A stretch of DNA of 64,000 nt from Desulforamulus ruminis DSM 2154 (GCF_000215085.1 NC_015589.1:2988120-3052119), one strand, 5' to 3'; counted from the first letter of the stretch, positions 26,405-35,283 are shown. Made by a program: numbers and translations. Notes: generated from the letters alone by a model not told the origin.

Positions 26405-26735
26405 CATTACTGATTACATTTTTACTTTTCTTCCTGTTTAAACATGTCGCCAAAAACATCTCCCAGGGTGGGTCCGTTTTCTTCTTTGTTCTCTTCAACA
26501 ATCGGTGCTGTTTCCTGCTTGTTCTGGCGGGGCTCCCGGGCCGGGCGGCCTTCACTGTTCACCTCGCGAATGGAAAGACGGATGCGTTTTTCCACAGGAT
26601 CCACACTGAGGACCTTCACATTAACCTCTTCTCCTTCGCGGACTACCTCATCGGGCTTGGCCACATGACGGTCCGCCAGGTGAGAAATGTGAACCAGTCC
26701 CTCAACCCCCGGCTCCAATTGAACAAAGGCGCCAA
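26374..26735 (-). repeat. Direct repeat bounding the Rhs island (copy B; copy A at 16131-16489)
   Basis: The segment covers the terminator and the last 308 coding bases of ispH-rpsA. Copy A has about 98% identity over 16182-16489; the terminators are homologous with small insertions and deletions. The two copies are in the same orientation and 10246 bases apart, exactly bracketing the Rhs/toxin genes. Confidence 0.88.
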
Positions 26736-28461
26736 AAGAGGCCAGGCGAACCACTTTGGCCGGAAAGACTTTGTCCACGGGATACTTCTCTTCAATGTTA
26801 TCCCAGGGATTGGGCAGAATTTGTTTCAGCCCCAGGGAAATTTTTTCATTTTCCCGGTCCACTTTCAACACCATTACTTCCAGCTCATCGCCAGCCTTAA
26901 CGACTTCCGAGGGGTGGTTAATACGATGCCAGCTCATTTCGGAAATATGCAGCAGGCCGTCCAGTCCGCCCAGGTCCACAAAGGCGCCAAACTGGGTCAA
27001 CCGGCGTACAATCCCTTTAACGGTTTGACCTTCTTCCAGGGTCTCCAAAAGCTCTTCCCGCTTGCGGGCATATTCTTCTTCCAGAACCGCTTTCCGGGAG
27101 ATGACAACCTTTTTGCGTTGTTTATTCATTTCAATCACCCGAACGCTGATTTTCTCATTCAGGTATTTGGAAAGATCTTCAACATACCCGCGGTCCACCA
27201 GAGAAGCCGGCATAAAGGCGCGAACCCCTACATCCACCAGCAATCCGCCTTTGACCACCTCACGGACCGTTCCCTGGATAATGGTGCCCTTTTCCATGGC
27301 TTCTTCCAGGCCGCCCCAGGCCTTTTCAGCATCGGCCCGTTCTTTGGATAGGATTAACCGGCCTTCATTGTCTTCGGATTTAATAACCACGCATTCTATC
27401 TCATCCCCCACCTTAACAACATCCTGGGGATTATCTACACCATAGCAGGCCAGTTCTTTGCGGGGAACAACCCCTTCGGATTTAGCCCCCACATCCACCA
27501 TGACTTCGTCCATTCCTATCTGGACAACCACTCCCTTAACCAACTCTCCGGCCCGGGGAGATTTTACCTCCATCGCATCCTGCATGGCTTCCTCGCCATT
27601 CATCTGGTCCATTTCGTTCATCCTTCTTTTTACCTCCTCTATAATTGCGTCAGGTGTTGAAGCACCCGCTGTCAGCCCACAAGTTCCAGCTTCCCTGAAC
27701 CAATCTTCCTGTAGTTCTTGGGCTGATTCCACATGATAGGTAGGGGTGCCGGTTTCCTGACAAATTCTGGCCAATTTTTTGGTATTGGCGCTTTCTTTGC
27801 CGCCGACCACAATCATCACGTCCACCGTTTTAGCCAGCTCCAGAGCAGCCTGCTGGCGTTCCCCCGTGGCATGACAAATGGTGTTGCGCGCGTCCACTTG
27901 CAGCCCCTGTTTTTGAAGAGCTTCAACCACCGCCTGATAGTTCGCCAGTGGTTGTGTTGTCTGGGCTACCAGGCCAACCCGATGATCCTCCACCGGATTG
28001 ATCTCTTCAGCACCTTCAATTACGATGCCTTTCCCCTTTGTCCAGCCCAGAATTCCCTGGACCTCCGGATGGCCCGGATCCCCCAGGATATAGACCGGCA
28101 GACCCTGCTCAGCCATTTCCCGGGCATATCTTTGGGCCCGGGCAACAAAGGGACAGGTTGCATCCATAATTCTTACGTCTTTTTCCTGTGCTTCCTGCAA
28201 TATGTCGGGGCCCACACCGTGGGAACGAATAATCACGGTGCCTCCCTCGTTTTGTGGCAATACGGTAATTTCTTTAATTCCCCTGTTAGCCAGGTCCTTC
28301 ACCACCTGAGGATTATGAATAAGGGGCCCCAGGGTATATATTGGACCTTCATTCTCCTCTGCAGTGGTTAAAGCCAGTTCAATGGCTCGTTTAACTCCAT
28401 AGCAGAACCCCGCTTTGCTGGCTAACCTGACCTCCAAAAGATCACCTTCTATCTTGAGCAA
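26422..28461 (-). CDS. ispH: IspH-ribosomal protein S1 fusion
   Basis: A 679-residue bifunctional protein. Residues 1-285 are 4-hydroxy-3-methylbut-2-enyl diphosphate reductase, the last step of the MEP isoprenoid pathway; the three cluster cysteines are in AGFCYGVKRA, MDATCPFVARA and NTICHATGERQ. Residues about 300-645 are four S1 RNA-binding domains, for example VKGIVRRLTQFGAFVDLG and AKVVRLASFGAFVQLEPGVEG, as in 30S protein S1. This fusion is known from many Clostridia. The tail is Glu/Gln-rich and ends FKQEEK. It is downstream of plsC and cmk, the usual context. Its 3' end is duplicated at 16176-16489. Confidence 0.97.
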   Translation of the reverse strand: MLKIEGDLLEVRLASKAGFCYGVKRAIELALTTAEENEGPIYTLGPLIHNPQVVKDLANRGIKEITVLPQNEGGTVIIRSHGVGPDILQEAQEKDVRIMDATCPFVARAQRYAREMAEQGLPVYILGDPGHPEVQGILGWTKGKGIVIEGAEEINPVEDHRVGLVAQTTQPLANYQAVVEALQKQGLQVDARNTICHATGERQQAALELAKTVDVMIVVGGKESANTKKLARICQETGTPTYHVESAQELQEDWFREAGTCGLTAGASTPDAIIEEVKRRMNEMDQMNGEEAMQDAMEVKSPRAGELVKGVVVQIGMDEVMVDVGAKSEGVVPRKELACYGVDNPQDVVKVGDEIECVVIKSEDNEGRLILSKERADAEKAWGGLEEAMEKGTIIQGTVREVVKGGLLVDVGVRAFMPASLVDRGYVEDLSKYLNEKISVRVIEMNKQRKKVVISRKAVLEEEYARKREELLETLEEGQTVKGIVRRLTQFGAFVDLGGLDGLLHISEMSWHRINHPSEVVKAGDELEVMVLKVDRENEKISLGLKQILPNPWDNIEEKYPVDKVFPAKVVRLASFGAFVQLEPGVEGLVHISHLADRHVAKPDEVVREGEEVNVKVLSVDPVEKRIRLSIREVNSEGRPAREPRQNKQETAPIVEENKEENGPTLGDVFGDMFKQEEK

Positions 28462-28476
28462 TGATTTTTGATCAGC

Positions 28477-29058
28477 TTATTTATTCAATAAAGCGGCGAC
28501 TTGTCCCATTGCCTGCTCGCTTAACTTCTCCAGTTCTTCTTTCCCGGGCCGGTTATGCCACACCTCCGGCAGATAAATGGGTTCACCCACCAAAACAACA
28601 ATTTTAGTAAAAAACCCCTTTGTGCCTTTAAGCGCTATCGGGAGTATGGGAACATCGGCCTTAACCGCCAGCAGGGCGGCCCCAATATGAGGCTTTTGCA
28701 ATTCGCCGGATTTGCTCCTGGTGCCTTCGGGGAATATCCCCAGCACCTCTCCGGACTGAAGTAATTCCAGTGCTGTCCGGATCGCCTGCCGATCCGATTT
28801 ATCCCGGTGTATTGGAAAGGATTTTAATTGTCTTAAAAACCAGCCGATAATACTAATTTTAAACAACTCTATCTTGGCCATAAAATGAATGGGTCTGGTT
28901 AAGGCGCACCCCACCACAACGGGATCCAGGTTGCTGACGTGGTTGCTGACAACCACCACCCCTCCCCGCTGAGGCAGATGCTCAACCCCAATCACCTGCC
29001 ATCTACGCCAAATGAGAAGGATCAGCCGGATCACCCTCCAGAGAAAAGAGTATATCAT
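28477..29058 (-). CDS. plsC: 1-acyl-sn-glycerol-3-phosphate acyltransferase
   Basis: Membrane-associated acyltransferase that makes phosphatidic acid from lysophosphatidic acid. The 193-residue protein has the catalytic VVSNHVSNLDPVVVG (the HX4D box) near residue 36 and the substrate motif GIFPEGTRSKSGEL near residue 108. An N-terminal hydrophobic stretch anchors it. The ATG at 29058 follows AGGAGG, 9 bases after the cmk stop; it precedes ispH-rpsA by 15 bases. The order cmk-plsC-ispH/rpsA is typical of Clostridia. Confidence 0.93.
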   Translation of the reverse strand: MIYSFLWRVIRLILLIWRRWQVIGVEHLPQRGGVVVVSNHVSNLDPVVVGCALTRPIHFMAKIELFKISIIGWFLRQLKSFPIHRDKSDRQAIRTALELLQSGEVLGIFPEGTRSKSGELQKPHIGAALLAVKADVPILPIALKGTKGFFTKIVVLVGEPIYLPEVWHNRPGKEELEKLSEQAMGQVAALLNK

Positions 29059-29067
29059 GGCAACCTC

Positions 29068-29748
29068 CTACAATTCCCCTTGCTTAATCTCAGCAACAAT
29101 TCGATGAACCACTTCCTCCACGGTCATACCGGAACTGTCAATAATGATGGCGTCTCCGGCGGGAACCAGCGGGGACACCGTCCGGTTGCTGTCCAGTTGA
29201 TCTCTTTCCCGAATTTCCTCGGTTAATGCGGTTATGTCGATGGTATAACCTTTATCCATTAATTCCTTTGCCCGTCTGCGGGCTCGTTCCTCTGCAGAGG
29301 CCGTGAGAAAAAACTTCGCCTGGGCCCGGGGCAACACAACGGTGCCAATATCACGCCCATCCATCACAACACCGGTTTCCTCGGCCAACCTCCGCTGTTG
29401 CTCCACCAAAACTTCTCTTACGCCCGGTACCATGGCAACCAAAGAGACACTGCGGGATACTTCGGGAGTCCGTATTTCTTCGGTCACGTCCTCGCCATCC
29501 AAAAAGACTCTTTGGGGGGTGGCCCCCACCAAATCAATCCTGGACTGCCGGGCTAATCCGGTTAACTCCTCCTGCCGGTCCAAATCCACTTCCCCGCGCA
29601 AAGCCTTGAGAGTCACGGCCCGGTACATAGCTCCGGTATCGATATACACCAGGTTTAACCGGTTGGCCACCTGTTTAGCCACCGTGCTTTTTCCCGCCCC
29701 CGCAGGTCCGTCAATGGCTACGCTTAATTTATCCAATTTATTATACAA
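29068..29748 (-). CDS. cmk: Cytidylate kinase
   Basis: Phosphorylates CMP and dCMP with ATP. The 226-residue protein has a P-loop (IDGPAGAGKSTVAKQVA) at residues 12-28, DTGAMYRAVTLKA, the GRDIGTVVLP block near residue 131 and the RARRRAKEL lid. The start is a TTG at 29748 about nine bases after GCGGGGG; no ATG is available near. The aroA terminator lies upstream, so it probably has its own promoter. Confidence 0.95.
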   Translation of the reverse strand: MYNKLDKLSVAIDGPAGAGKSTVAKQVANRLNLVYIDTGAMYRAVTLKALRGEVDLDRQEELTGLARQSRIDLVGATPQRVFLDGEDVTEEIRTPEVSRSVSLVAMVPGVREVLVEQQRRLAEETGVVMDGRDIGTVVLPRAQAKFFLTASAEERARRRAKELMDKGYTIDITALTEEIRERDQLDSNRTVSPLVPAGDAIIIDSSGMTVEEVVHRIVAEIKQGEL

Positions 29749-29830
29749 GAAGCAAAACCCCCGCAGTAAACCTAAAATACCTATAGGATTTTCGACATCG
29801 GGCTAGAAATTCCTTTATTTTAAAGAAAAA

Positions 29831-29859
29831 AGCCAGGAGAGGAAAATACTCTCCCGGCT
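29831..29859 (-). terminator. Intrinsic terminator of aroA
   Basis: An 11-base stem (29831-29841 with 29849-29859, one G-U pair) ends in TTTTTTC on the minus strand and starts 4 bases after the aroA stop. Confidence 0.85.
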
Positions 29860-29862
29860 GTA

Positions 29863-31152
29863 TTATTCTACCGCTAAAAATTTTAATGCATGGGCAAAGC
29901 CCGGAAAGCTTACATCAACACAATGGGCCCCTTCAATAGTGGTGGGACGGGAAGCGCCTAACCCGGCCACCGCCATGGCCATGGCAATCCGGTGGTCTCC
30001 GTAGCTTTGGGCTACCGTTCCCTGCAGGGGTTTTCCTCCTTGGACGATCAATCCGTCCGGAAGTTCTTCGATATCGGCCCCAAACTTCTTGAGTTCTTCG
30101 GCCACTGTGGCAATACGGTTGCTTTCCTTTACCTTGAGCTCTGCCGCATCCTTAATCACGGTGGTTCCTTCGGCGTAAGCCGCGGCCACCGCCAGTACGG
30201 GGATTTCATCAATCAGCCGGGGGATCAGTTCTCCGGAAATTTCGGTCCCTTTTAAACCCGTTCCCCGGACCCGGATATCTGCCACCGGTTCCCCGCTTTG
30301 CATCCGAATATTCAGCAGCTCCAGATTGGCCCCCATCTTCCGGAGCACCTCCAGCAGGCCATCCCGGGTGGGGTTAATGCCTACGCCGGTAACCGTAATG
30401 TCCGACCCTGGCAGGATTGCCGCCGCCACCAGGGGAAAGGCGGCGGAAGAAATATCGCCGGGAACCCTCACTTTGTTCCCCCTAAGCTGGGGCCGCCCCT
30501 GCAGGGTGACGGTGTTTCCGGTGCGCAAAAGCTGCACGCCAAAACTCTCAAGCATGCGCTCGGTATGATCCCGGGAAGGCGCCGGCTCGGTCACGGTTGT
30601 TTCCCCTTCCGCAAAAAGTCCCGCCAGCAGCACGGCCGATTTGATCTGGGCGCTGGCCACAGGGGACTGAAAAGCAATGGGTTTTAGAGTTCCTCCCCGC
30701 ACGGCCAGAGGCAGAAAACGGTTTTCTTGCCGCCCCAGAAAGCTGGCTCCCATGTCGGAAAGAGGTTTGGTTACCCGGGCCATGGGGCGATTGCGCAGGG
30801 AACCGTCTCCGGTCAGGATACTGCAAAAAGGCTGTCCCGCCAGAATTCCCAACAGCAGACGGGTAGTGGTTCCGGAGTTTCCGGCATCCAGTACATCGGC
30901 CGGTTCCTTCAGCCCCTCCAGTCCAACTCCCTGAATGGTCAGACGGCCCTTATCCGGACCTTTTATCTGAACGCCCAAGGCCCCGAAACATTTTACCGTA
31001 GCAAGACAATCCTCGCCCATAAGAAAGTTTTCCACTTCGGTGGTTCCCCGAGCCAGGGCGCCAAGCATCACGGCCCGGTGGGAAACGGACTTGTCCCCGG
31101 GGACAGAAATTTCTCCCGATAATTTTTTAACCGGATTAACGATTAATTCCAT
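29863..31152 (-). CDS. aroA: 3-phosphoshikimate 1-carboxyvinyltransferase (EPSP synthase)
   Basis: Sixth step of the shikimate pathway: joins phosphoenolpyruvate to shikimate-3-phosphate. The 429-residue protein has the N-terminal VPGDKSVSHRAVMLGALA, LDAGNSGTTTRLLLG near residue 88 and RPMARVTKPLSDMGA near residue 122; DEIPVLAVAAAYAEG and YGDHRIAMAMAVAGL follow. It starts at an ATG 4 bases after the tyrA stop and shares an operon with tyrA. Confidence 0.97.
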   Translation of the reverse strand: MELIVNPVKKLSGEISVPGDKSVSHRAVMLGALARGTTEVENFLMGEDCLATVKCFGALGVQIKGPDKGRLTIQGVGLEGLKEPADVLDAGNSGTTTRLLLGILAGQPFCSILTGDGSLRNRPMARVTKPLSDMGASFLGRQENRFLPLAVRGGTLKPIAFQSPVASAQIKSAVLLAGLFAEGETTVTEPAPSRDHTERMLESFGVQLLRTGNTVTLQGRPQLRGNKVRVPGDISSAAFPLVAAAILPGSDITVTGVGINPTRDGLLEVLRKMGANLELLNIRMQSGEPVADIRVRGTGLKGTEISGELIPRLIDEIPVLAVAAAYAEGTTVIKDAAELKVKESNRIATVAEELKKFGADIEELPDGLIVQGGKPLQGTVAQSYGDHRIAMAMAVAGLGASRPTTIEGAHCVDVSFPGFAHALKFLAVE

Positions 31153-31156
31153 CTTC

Positions 31157-32032
31157 TCACCGCTTTTTCAAATATGTTCTATTTTCGGGCAAGGCGGCCC
31201 GGACATTCCGGGCTCGTTCCAGCCCGTATACAAGCTGTTGCGAATCAAAATTTTCAATGGCCTGCTCCATCTCCTCCAGTTGTCCGCGGAACTGCCGCAG
31301 GGTTTCCAGAACCCTGTCCCGGTTGGTCAGCAGGATATCCCGCCACATGGAGGCATTGGAGGCAGCAATGCGGGTGGTGTCCCGGAACCCGCCGCCGGCC
31401 AGCTTCAACAATTGGTCCGGGTTCGGCTCCGCCGTGACGGTATTCACCAGGGTGGCGGCCAGGAGATGGGGTAAATGGCTGATGGCCGCCACCGCCCGGT
31501 CATGATCCCCCGCCGCCATTTCCACCGGGTTGGCACCGATGCCTTGAATCAGTTTTTTTAACTTGTCTAAAACCAGGGGATGGGTATGGGGATCCGGGGT
31601 TAAAACATAGGAAGCTCCTTCAAATAAATCCTCCCGGGCTCCGGCAACCCCGGCCACCTCCAGGCCCGCCATAGGATGTCCCCCCACCAGATAGACCCCT
31701 TCAGGCACCATCTTGCGGGCACGCTCCAGCAGCCGCCCTTTGACGCTTCCCACATCGGTTACAATGGTTCCCGACGTAAGGTAGGGAATGGCCATTTCTA
31801 ACACACCCAGTGTCACACCTATGGGCGCGGCCAGTATAAAAAGCTCGGCACCCGGCAGGACCTCTGCCAGCACGCCGGCCCGGTGAACGGCTCCCAGCCT
31901 TTCAGCCAGAGCCAGATTCTCAGCCGCCGGATCAACGCCGACCACTTCCCGGGCCAGATTTCTCCGGATCATGGCCAGCCCCAGGGACCCTCCGATTAAC
32001 CCGACCCCGGCAATCACAACTTTATTGAACAA
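31157..32032 (-). CDS. tyrA: Prephenate dehydrogenase
   Basis: Oxidatively decarboxylates prephenate to 4-hydroxyphenylpyruvate for tyrosine. The 291-residue protein starts with the NAD motif VVIAGVGLIGGSLGLAM; DVGSVKGRL near residue 92 and the active-site GGHPMAGLEVAG near residue 115 are typical. It has no C-terminal ACT domain, so tyrosine regulation may differ from B. subtilis TyrA. The start is a TTG at 32032 after AGGAGG. A nested palindromic repeat lies between it and aroF. Confidence 0.95.
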   Translation of the reverse strand: MFNKVVIAGVGLIGGSLGLAMIRRNLAREVVGVDPAAENLALAERLGAVHRAGVLAEVLPGAELFILAAPIGVTLGVLEMAIPYLTSGTIVTDVGSVKGRLLERARKMVPEGVYLVGGHPMAGLEVAGVAGAREDLFEGASYVLTPDPHTHPLVLDKLKKLIQGIGANPVEMAAGDHDRAVAAISHLPHLLAATLVNTVTAEPNPDQLLKLAGGGFRDTTRIAASNASMWRDILLTNRDRVLETLRQFRGQLEEMEQAIENFDSQQLVYGLERARNVRAALPENRTYLKKR

Positions 32033-32078
32033 AGAAAAACCTCCTAGGAAGGTCTCGCCTCATACTGTTTTTCTCTGA

Positions 32079-32231
32079 GGTCCCGTTGTTCGCCTAATTG
32101 GCATTTCCCCGGGTCCTGTCGTTCGTAATTCAGGCCATTCTTCTTGAGTGTTGGTCTTGACCCAAAAGAAATGCATTCCTACGAACGACGGGACCCCAAA
32201 GGAATACTTCCCTGGAACGAACAACAGGACC
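32079..32231. repeat. Nested palindromic repeat, copy 1
   Basis: The outer arms 32079-32092 and 32218-32231 (14 bases, one mismatch) enclose inner arms 32111-32127 and 32180-32196 (17 bases, one mismatch). All arms are variants of GGGTCCTGTTGTTNG and its complement. The element lies between the stop of aroF and the start of tyrA. Confidence 0.85.
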
Positions 32232-32251
32232 CTAAAGAAATACCCTTCAGG

Positions 32252-33274
32252 CTAGTTTCCTCCCACTTTTCGACCAAAAACCCCGGCCACGGATTTCAGA
32301 TCCTGCATCAGGGACTGGAAGTTGGTGGGTGTTAGGGACTGAGGCCCGTCACAAAGGGCTTCGGCAGGGTTGGGGTGAACTTCAATCAATAAGCCGTCCG
32401 CACCGGCTGCCACCGCTGCCGCAGCCATGGGCGGCACAAACCGCCATTTACCAATGGCATGGCTGGGATCCACGATAATGGGCAGGTGGGAAAGGTGTTT
32501 TACCACCGGTATGGCCGCCAGGTCCAGCGTATTGCGGGTAAAGCTTTCGTAGGTCCGAATGCCTCTTTCGCACAAAATGACATTATAGTTGCCCCCGGCC
32601 ATAATATACTCCGCCGCCATCAACCATTCTTCAATGGTGGCCGAAACTCCCCGTTTCAACAAAACCGGCTTATCCACTTTGGCCACTTCCCGCAGCAGGA
32701 AGAAATTTTGCATATTCCGGGTGCCAATTTGCAAAATATCCGCATACTCCGCAATCATGGGCAGGGTGCTGGCATCCATCACCTCGGTTACAACTTTCAA
32801 GCCGGTTTTTTCCCTGGCCTCAGCCAAAAGTTTTAGCCCTTCTTCCTCCAAGCCCTGGAAGGAATAGGGCGAGGTGCGAGGTTTAAAAGCGCCCCCGCGC
32901 AGCAGGGTGGCCCCGGCCTCTTTGACCAGCCGGGCTGCTTCCAACAACTGTTCCCGGCTTTCTACGGCACAAGGCCCGGCCATGACATGAATTTCCTCGC
33001 CCCCAATGGCAATATCCCCCACTCTGACAATGGTTCCTTCTTCTTTAAAGGCCCTGCTGGCCAGTTTGTAGGGTTGTAAAATGGGGACCACGCTCTCAAC
33101 TCCCGGCATGGCTGCCAAAGCCAGATCGCCCATGCGGGTTCGATCTCTAATGGCACCAATGATGGTTCTTTCCACTCCCTGGGACAGGTGGATTTGAAAA
33201 CCTGCCCGCTTCAATCTTTCCAAAACTGCATCCGTTTTATTTTCATCCGCTTTAGGGCTCATGACAATAATCAT
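32252..33274 (-). CDS. aroF: 3-deoxy-7-phosphoheptulonate synthase (DAHP synthase)
   Basis: First step of the shikimate pathway: condenses phosphoenolpyruvate and erythrose-4-phosphate. I chose the ATG at 33274 (340 residues, [12 protein letters not shown]), seven bases after AAGGAGG; the longer frame to 33298 starts within the leader. An N-terminal ferredoxin-like regulatory domain (residues 1-70) precedes the class I-beta TIM barrel with [50 protein letters not shown] and [13 protein letters not shown] terminator-like hairpin is in the 5' leader, which points to attenuation. Confidence 0.96.
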   Translation of the reverse strand: MIIVMSPKADENKTDAVLERLKRAGFQIHLSQGVERTIIGAIRDRTRMGDLALAAMPGVESVVPILQPYKLASRAFKEEGTIVRVGDIAIGGEEIHVMAGPCAVESREQLLEAARLVKEAGATLLRGGAFKPRTSPYSFQGLEEEGLKLLAEAREKTGLKVVTEVMDASTLPMIAEYADILQIGTRNMQNFFLLREVAKVDKPVLLKRGVSATIEEWLMAAEYIMAGGNYNVILCERGIRTYESFTRNTLDLAAIPVVKHLSHLPIIVDPSHAIGKWRFVPPMAAAAVAAGADGLLIEVHPNPAEALCDGPQSLTPTNFQSLMQDLKSVAGVFGRKVGGN

Positions 33275-33340
33275 TGTTGTTCCTCCTTGATAAACCAATT
33301 GCTATCATCTATCTACCATAATATATCCATCAACAACAAA

Positions 33341-33363
33341 AAGACACCCAAGAAAGGTGCCTT
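33341..33363 (-). terminator. Leader terminator (candidate attenuator) of aroF
   Basis: On the minus strand AAGGCACC pairs with GGTGTCTT (33363-33356 with 33348-33341, 7-base loop, one G-U) and is followed by TTTTGTTGTT. It is about 65 bases ahead of the aroF start. A competing upstream stem is possible between GTGCCT (33382-33377) and AGGCAC (33362-33357), which would break the terminator. Confidence 0.6.
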
Positions 33364-33394
33364 AGTCCTTAAAAACAGGCACAGCCATCCCTCC

Positions 33395-33466
33395 TTACCA
33401 TTCTTCCGTTCTACTTTTTACTCTGGGAATAAAAAACACCATTGCCAACCATTCTACAAATTCCAT
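33395..33466 (-). CDS. Candidate leader peptide ahead of aroF
   Basis: A 23-residue frame MEFVEWLAMVFFIPRVK...EEW starts at an ATG six bases after GGGGTGAT. It has three Phe (two adjacent) and two Trp codons, the second directly before the stop. A second tiny frame, MAVPVFKD (33362-33388), follows and its stop lies in the left arm of the terminator. Leader peptides rich in the regulated amino acids are the hallmark of ribosome-mediated attenuation. The promoter position is not certain: a TTGCCA/TAACAT pair at 33493-33465 would start inside this frame. Confidence 0.35.
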   Translation of the reverse strand: MEFVEWLAMVFFIPRVKSRTEEW

Positions 33467-33520
33467 GTTATCATCACCCCGGTCAAATGGCAATGATCCT
33501 TTGAAAAATCGGTGATTTTT

Positions 33521-33550
33521 TTGTGTTTTTTACCAGGGGAATGTTACAAT
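33521..33550 (+). promoter_or_regulatory. Possible promoter of the aminotransferase gene
   Basis: TACAAT at 33545-33550 with a weak TTGTGT at 33521-33526 (18-base spacer). The predicted transcript starts about 25 bases before the gene. Confidence 0.4.
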
Positions 33551-33582
33551 AGATAGGAAACCCCAATGAAAGGAGTTAAACA

Positions 33583-34767
33583 ATGGTCCTATCTGATAAA
33601 GTGGCTTCCTTTTTAAGCCGGTCTTCCTGGATACGGAAAATGTTCGAGGAAGGAGACCGCCTGCGTAAAATTCACGGGGCAGACAAAGTCTTTGACTTTA
33701 CTCTGGGAAATCCTTCTGTGGAGCCCCCGGAGAAATTTCATGAGGAATTAAAAAAGCTGGCCTTCAATCCCCTGCCCGGCATGCACCGCTATATGAGCAA
33801 CGCCGGTTACCCCGAAACCCGCCAGGCCATTGCGGAGGTTCTTACGGAACAGTCCGGACTTTCCTTTAATGCCAATCATGTGATTATGACCGTTGGGGCC
33901 GGCGGCGGCCTAAACATCATTCTCAAAGCCATACTAAATCCCGGGGACGAAGTGATTGCTTTAGCGCCTTATTTTGTTGAATACGGATTTTACGCAGATA
34001 ACCATGGCGGCGTATTAAAAGTTGTGCCCACCACAACCGGCTTTTTGCCGGACCTGGAGGCGCTGGAAGCCGCCATGGGGCCAAAAACCAGAGCTATTAT
34101 TATAAACTCTCCCAATAATCCCACCGGAGTGGTTTACCCCCCTGAAATATTGGCCTCGCTAAACCAATTGGTGGAAAGAAAATCCCGGGAAACCGGACGT
34201 GCCATCTTTGTGTTGTCCGATGAACCCTACTCCAAAATTGTTTTTGACGGTATTCAGGTTCCCTCGGTTTTTCGCTATATTACCAATGCCCTGCTGGTTA
34301 CCTCGCACAGTAAGGACCTGGCTCTGCCCGGTGAACGCATCGGTTACGTGGCGGTGAATCCCAACATCAACGGGGTGGACCAGCTCATCGAAGGGCTTGT
34401 CTTTTGTAACCGGACTCTGGGCTTTGTCAACGCCCCTGCTTTAATGCAGCGTTTAGTAGCCGGACTGCAGCGGGAATCCGTTGATATTGCGGAGTATCAG
34501 GAAAAACGGGACCTCTTATACCATCATCTAACCTCTCTGGGTTTTGAAATGGTTAAGCCCCAGGGCGCCTTCTATCTCTTCCCGAAATCCCCCCTGCCGG
34601 ACGATATTGAGTTTACTCAAAGGGCCCTGGCCCATAACCTGCTGGTAGTCCCCGGCAGCGGCTTCGGATGTCCGGGCTATTTCAGGCTGGCCTATTGTAT
34701 TGATGCCGAAATTATTAAAAAATCCCTGCCCGCCTGGACAACCCTGGCCAAGGAACTTGGTATCTAA
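33583..34767 (+). CDS. Pyridoxal phosphate-dependent aminotransferase, class I/II
   Basis: A 394-residue fold-type I aminotransferase of the aspartate/aromatic group. Visible motifs are FDFTLGNPSVEPPE, MTVGAGGGLNIILKA, INSPNNPTGVVYP near residue 172 and the PLP-binding lysine in SHSKDLALPGERIGY near residue 246. The arginine of the carboxylate site is in GYFRLAYCID near the C-terminus. Position next to aroF, tyrA and aroH suggests phenylalanine/tyrosine transamination, but aspartate or alanine are possible substrates. ATG at 33583 after AAAGGAG. Confidence 0.92.
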   Translation: MVLSDKVASFLSRSSWIRKMFEEGDRLRKIHGADKVFDFTLGNPSVEPPEKFHEELKKLAFNPLPGMHRYMSNAGYPETRQAIAEVLTEQSGLSFNANHVIMTVGAGGGLNIILKAILNPGDEVIALAPYFVEYGFYADNHGGVLKVVPTTTGFLPDLEALEAAMGPKTRAIIINSPNNPTGVVYPPEILASLNQLVERKSRETGRAIFVLSDEPYSKIVFDGIQVPSVFRYITNALLVTSHSKDLALPGERIGYVAVNPNINGVDQLIEGLVFCNRTLGFVNAPALMQRLVAGLQRESVDIAEYQEKRDLLYHHLTSLGFEMVKPQGAFYLFPKSPLPDDIEFTQRALAHNLLVVPGSGFGCPGYFRLAYCIDAEIIKKSLPAWTTLAKELGI

Positions 34768-34824
34768 TGGGAAAGCGACTTCCCCTTTGTTTCAGTCCTT
34801 CAAATTAAATACTTTGCAAGCAAG

Positions 34825-34859
34825 AAAACCGAACCCGCTGCCGTCGGGTCCGGTTTTTT
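34825..34859 (+). terminator. Intrinsic terminator of the aminotransferase gene
   Basis: AAAACCGAACCCG (34825-34837) pairs with CGGGTCCGGTTTT with one internal mismatch, and a T run follows. Confidence 0.8.
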
Positions 34860-35118
34860 GTTTGTCCCCATAAATGCTCCCGATCATTCAGCAGCTTATC
34901 ATCATACACTGCAATGGACTCATGATCCCTGCCTATTCTAATATTGGCGTCCCGGAATGGAAAATAATGGTAATATAAATTGACTCTATATCAGCATCAT
35001 AAAAGACATAAACCTTATTTTTCTAAGATCATATTCACAAGTTTTTTGTAACACCTAAAAGGCACCTGCCGTATTATGAAACGAGGGTAAATCAAAAAAA
35101 TGCAAAGGAGGATTTATC
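34860..35118. other. Non-coding interval with promoter of the small membrane protein cluster
   Basis: No gene is seen. CACC near 35049 and CGTATTAT near 35068 resemble a mother-cell sigma-K type promoter, but the match is imperfect. The AAAGGAGG ribosome site of the gene at 35119 ends the interval. Confidence 0.4.
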
Positions 35119-35232
35119 ATGGGAGATTATTACGGAGGCGGATACAATAACAATTTTGTTTTTATTGTATTCTTAATCCTGATTCTGCTTTTCTTCAGTA
35201 ACGGTTTTTACGGCTACAGTGCAGAAAAATAA
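35119..35232 (+). CDS. Tiny YjcZ-like membrane protein A
   Basis: A 37-residue protein with an ideal AAAGGAGG site. A Tyr/Gly/Asn-rich head (MGDYYGGGYNNN) is followed by one hydrophobic helix (FVFIVFLILILLFF) and a short tail SNGFYGYSAEK. This layout is that of the YjcZ family of tiny sporulation-associated membrane proteins. Two related frames follow on the same strand. Role in the spore is inference from family resemblance. Confidence 0.7.
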   Translation: MGDYYGGGYNNNFVFIVFLILILLFFSNGFYGYSAEK

Positions 35233-35283
35233 TCCATCCTTCAAGGGATTATAACGCTTGATTCAAATGGCAGAGGCTGCGCA

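Noticed and set aside
33275-33582. T-box riboswitch ahead of aroF
   Set aside because: There is no T-box core sequence; the hairpin is too short.
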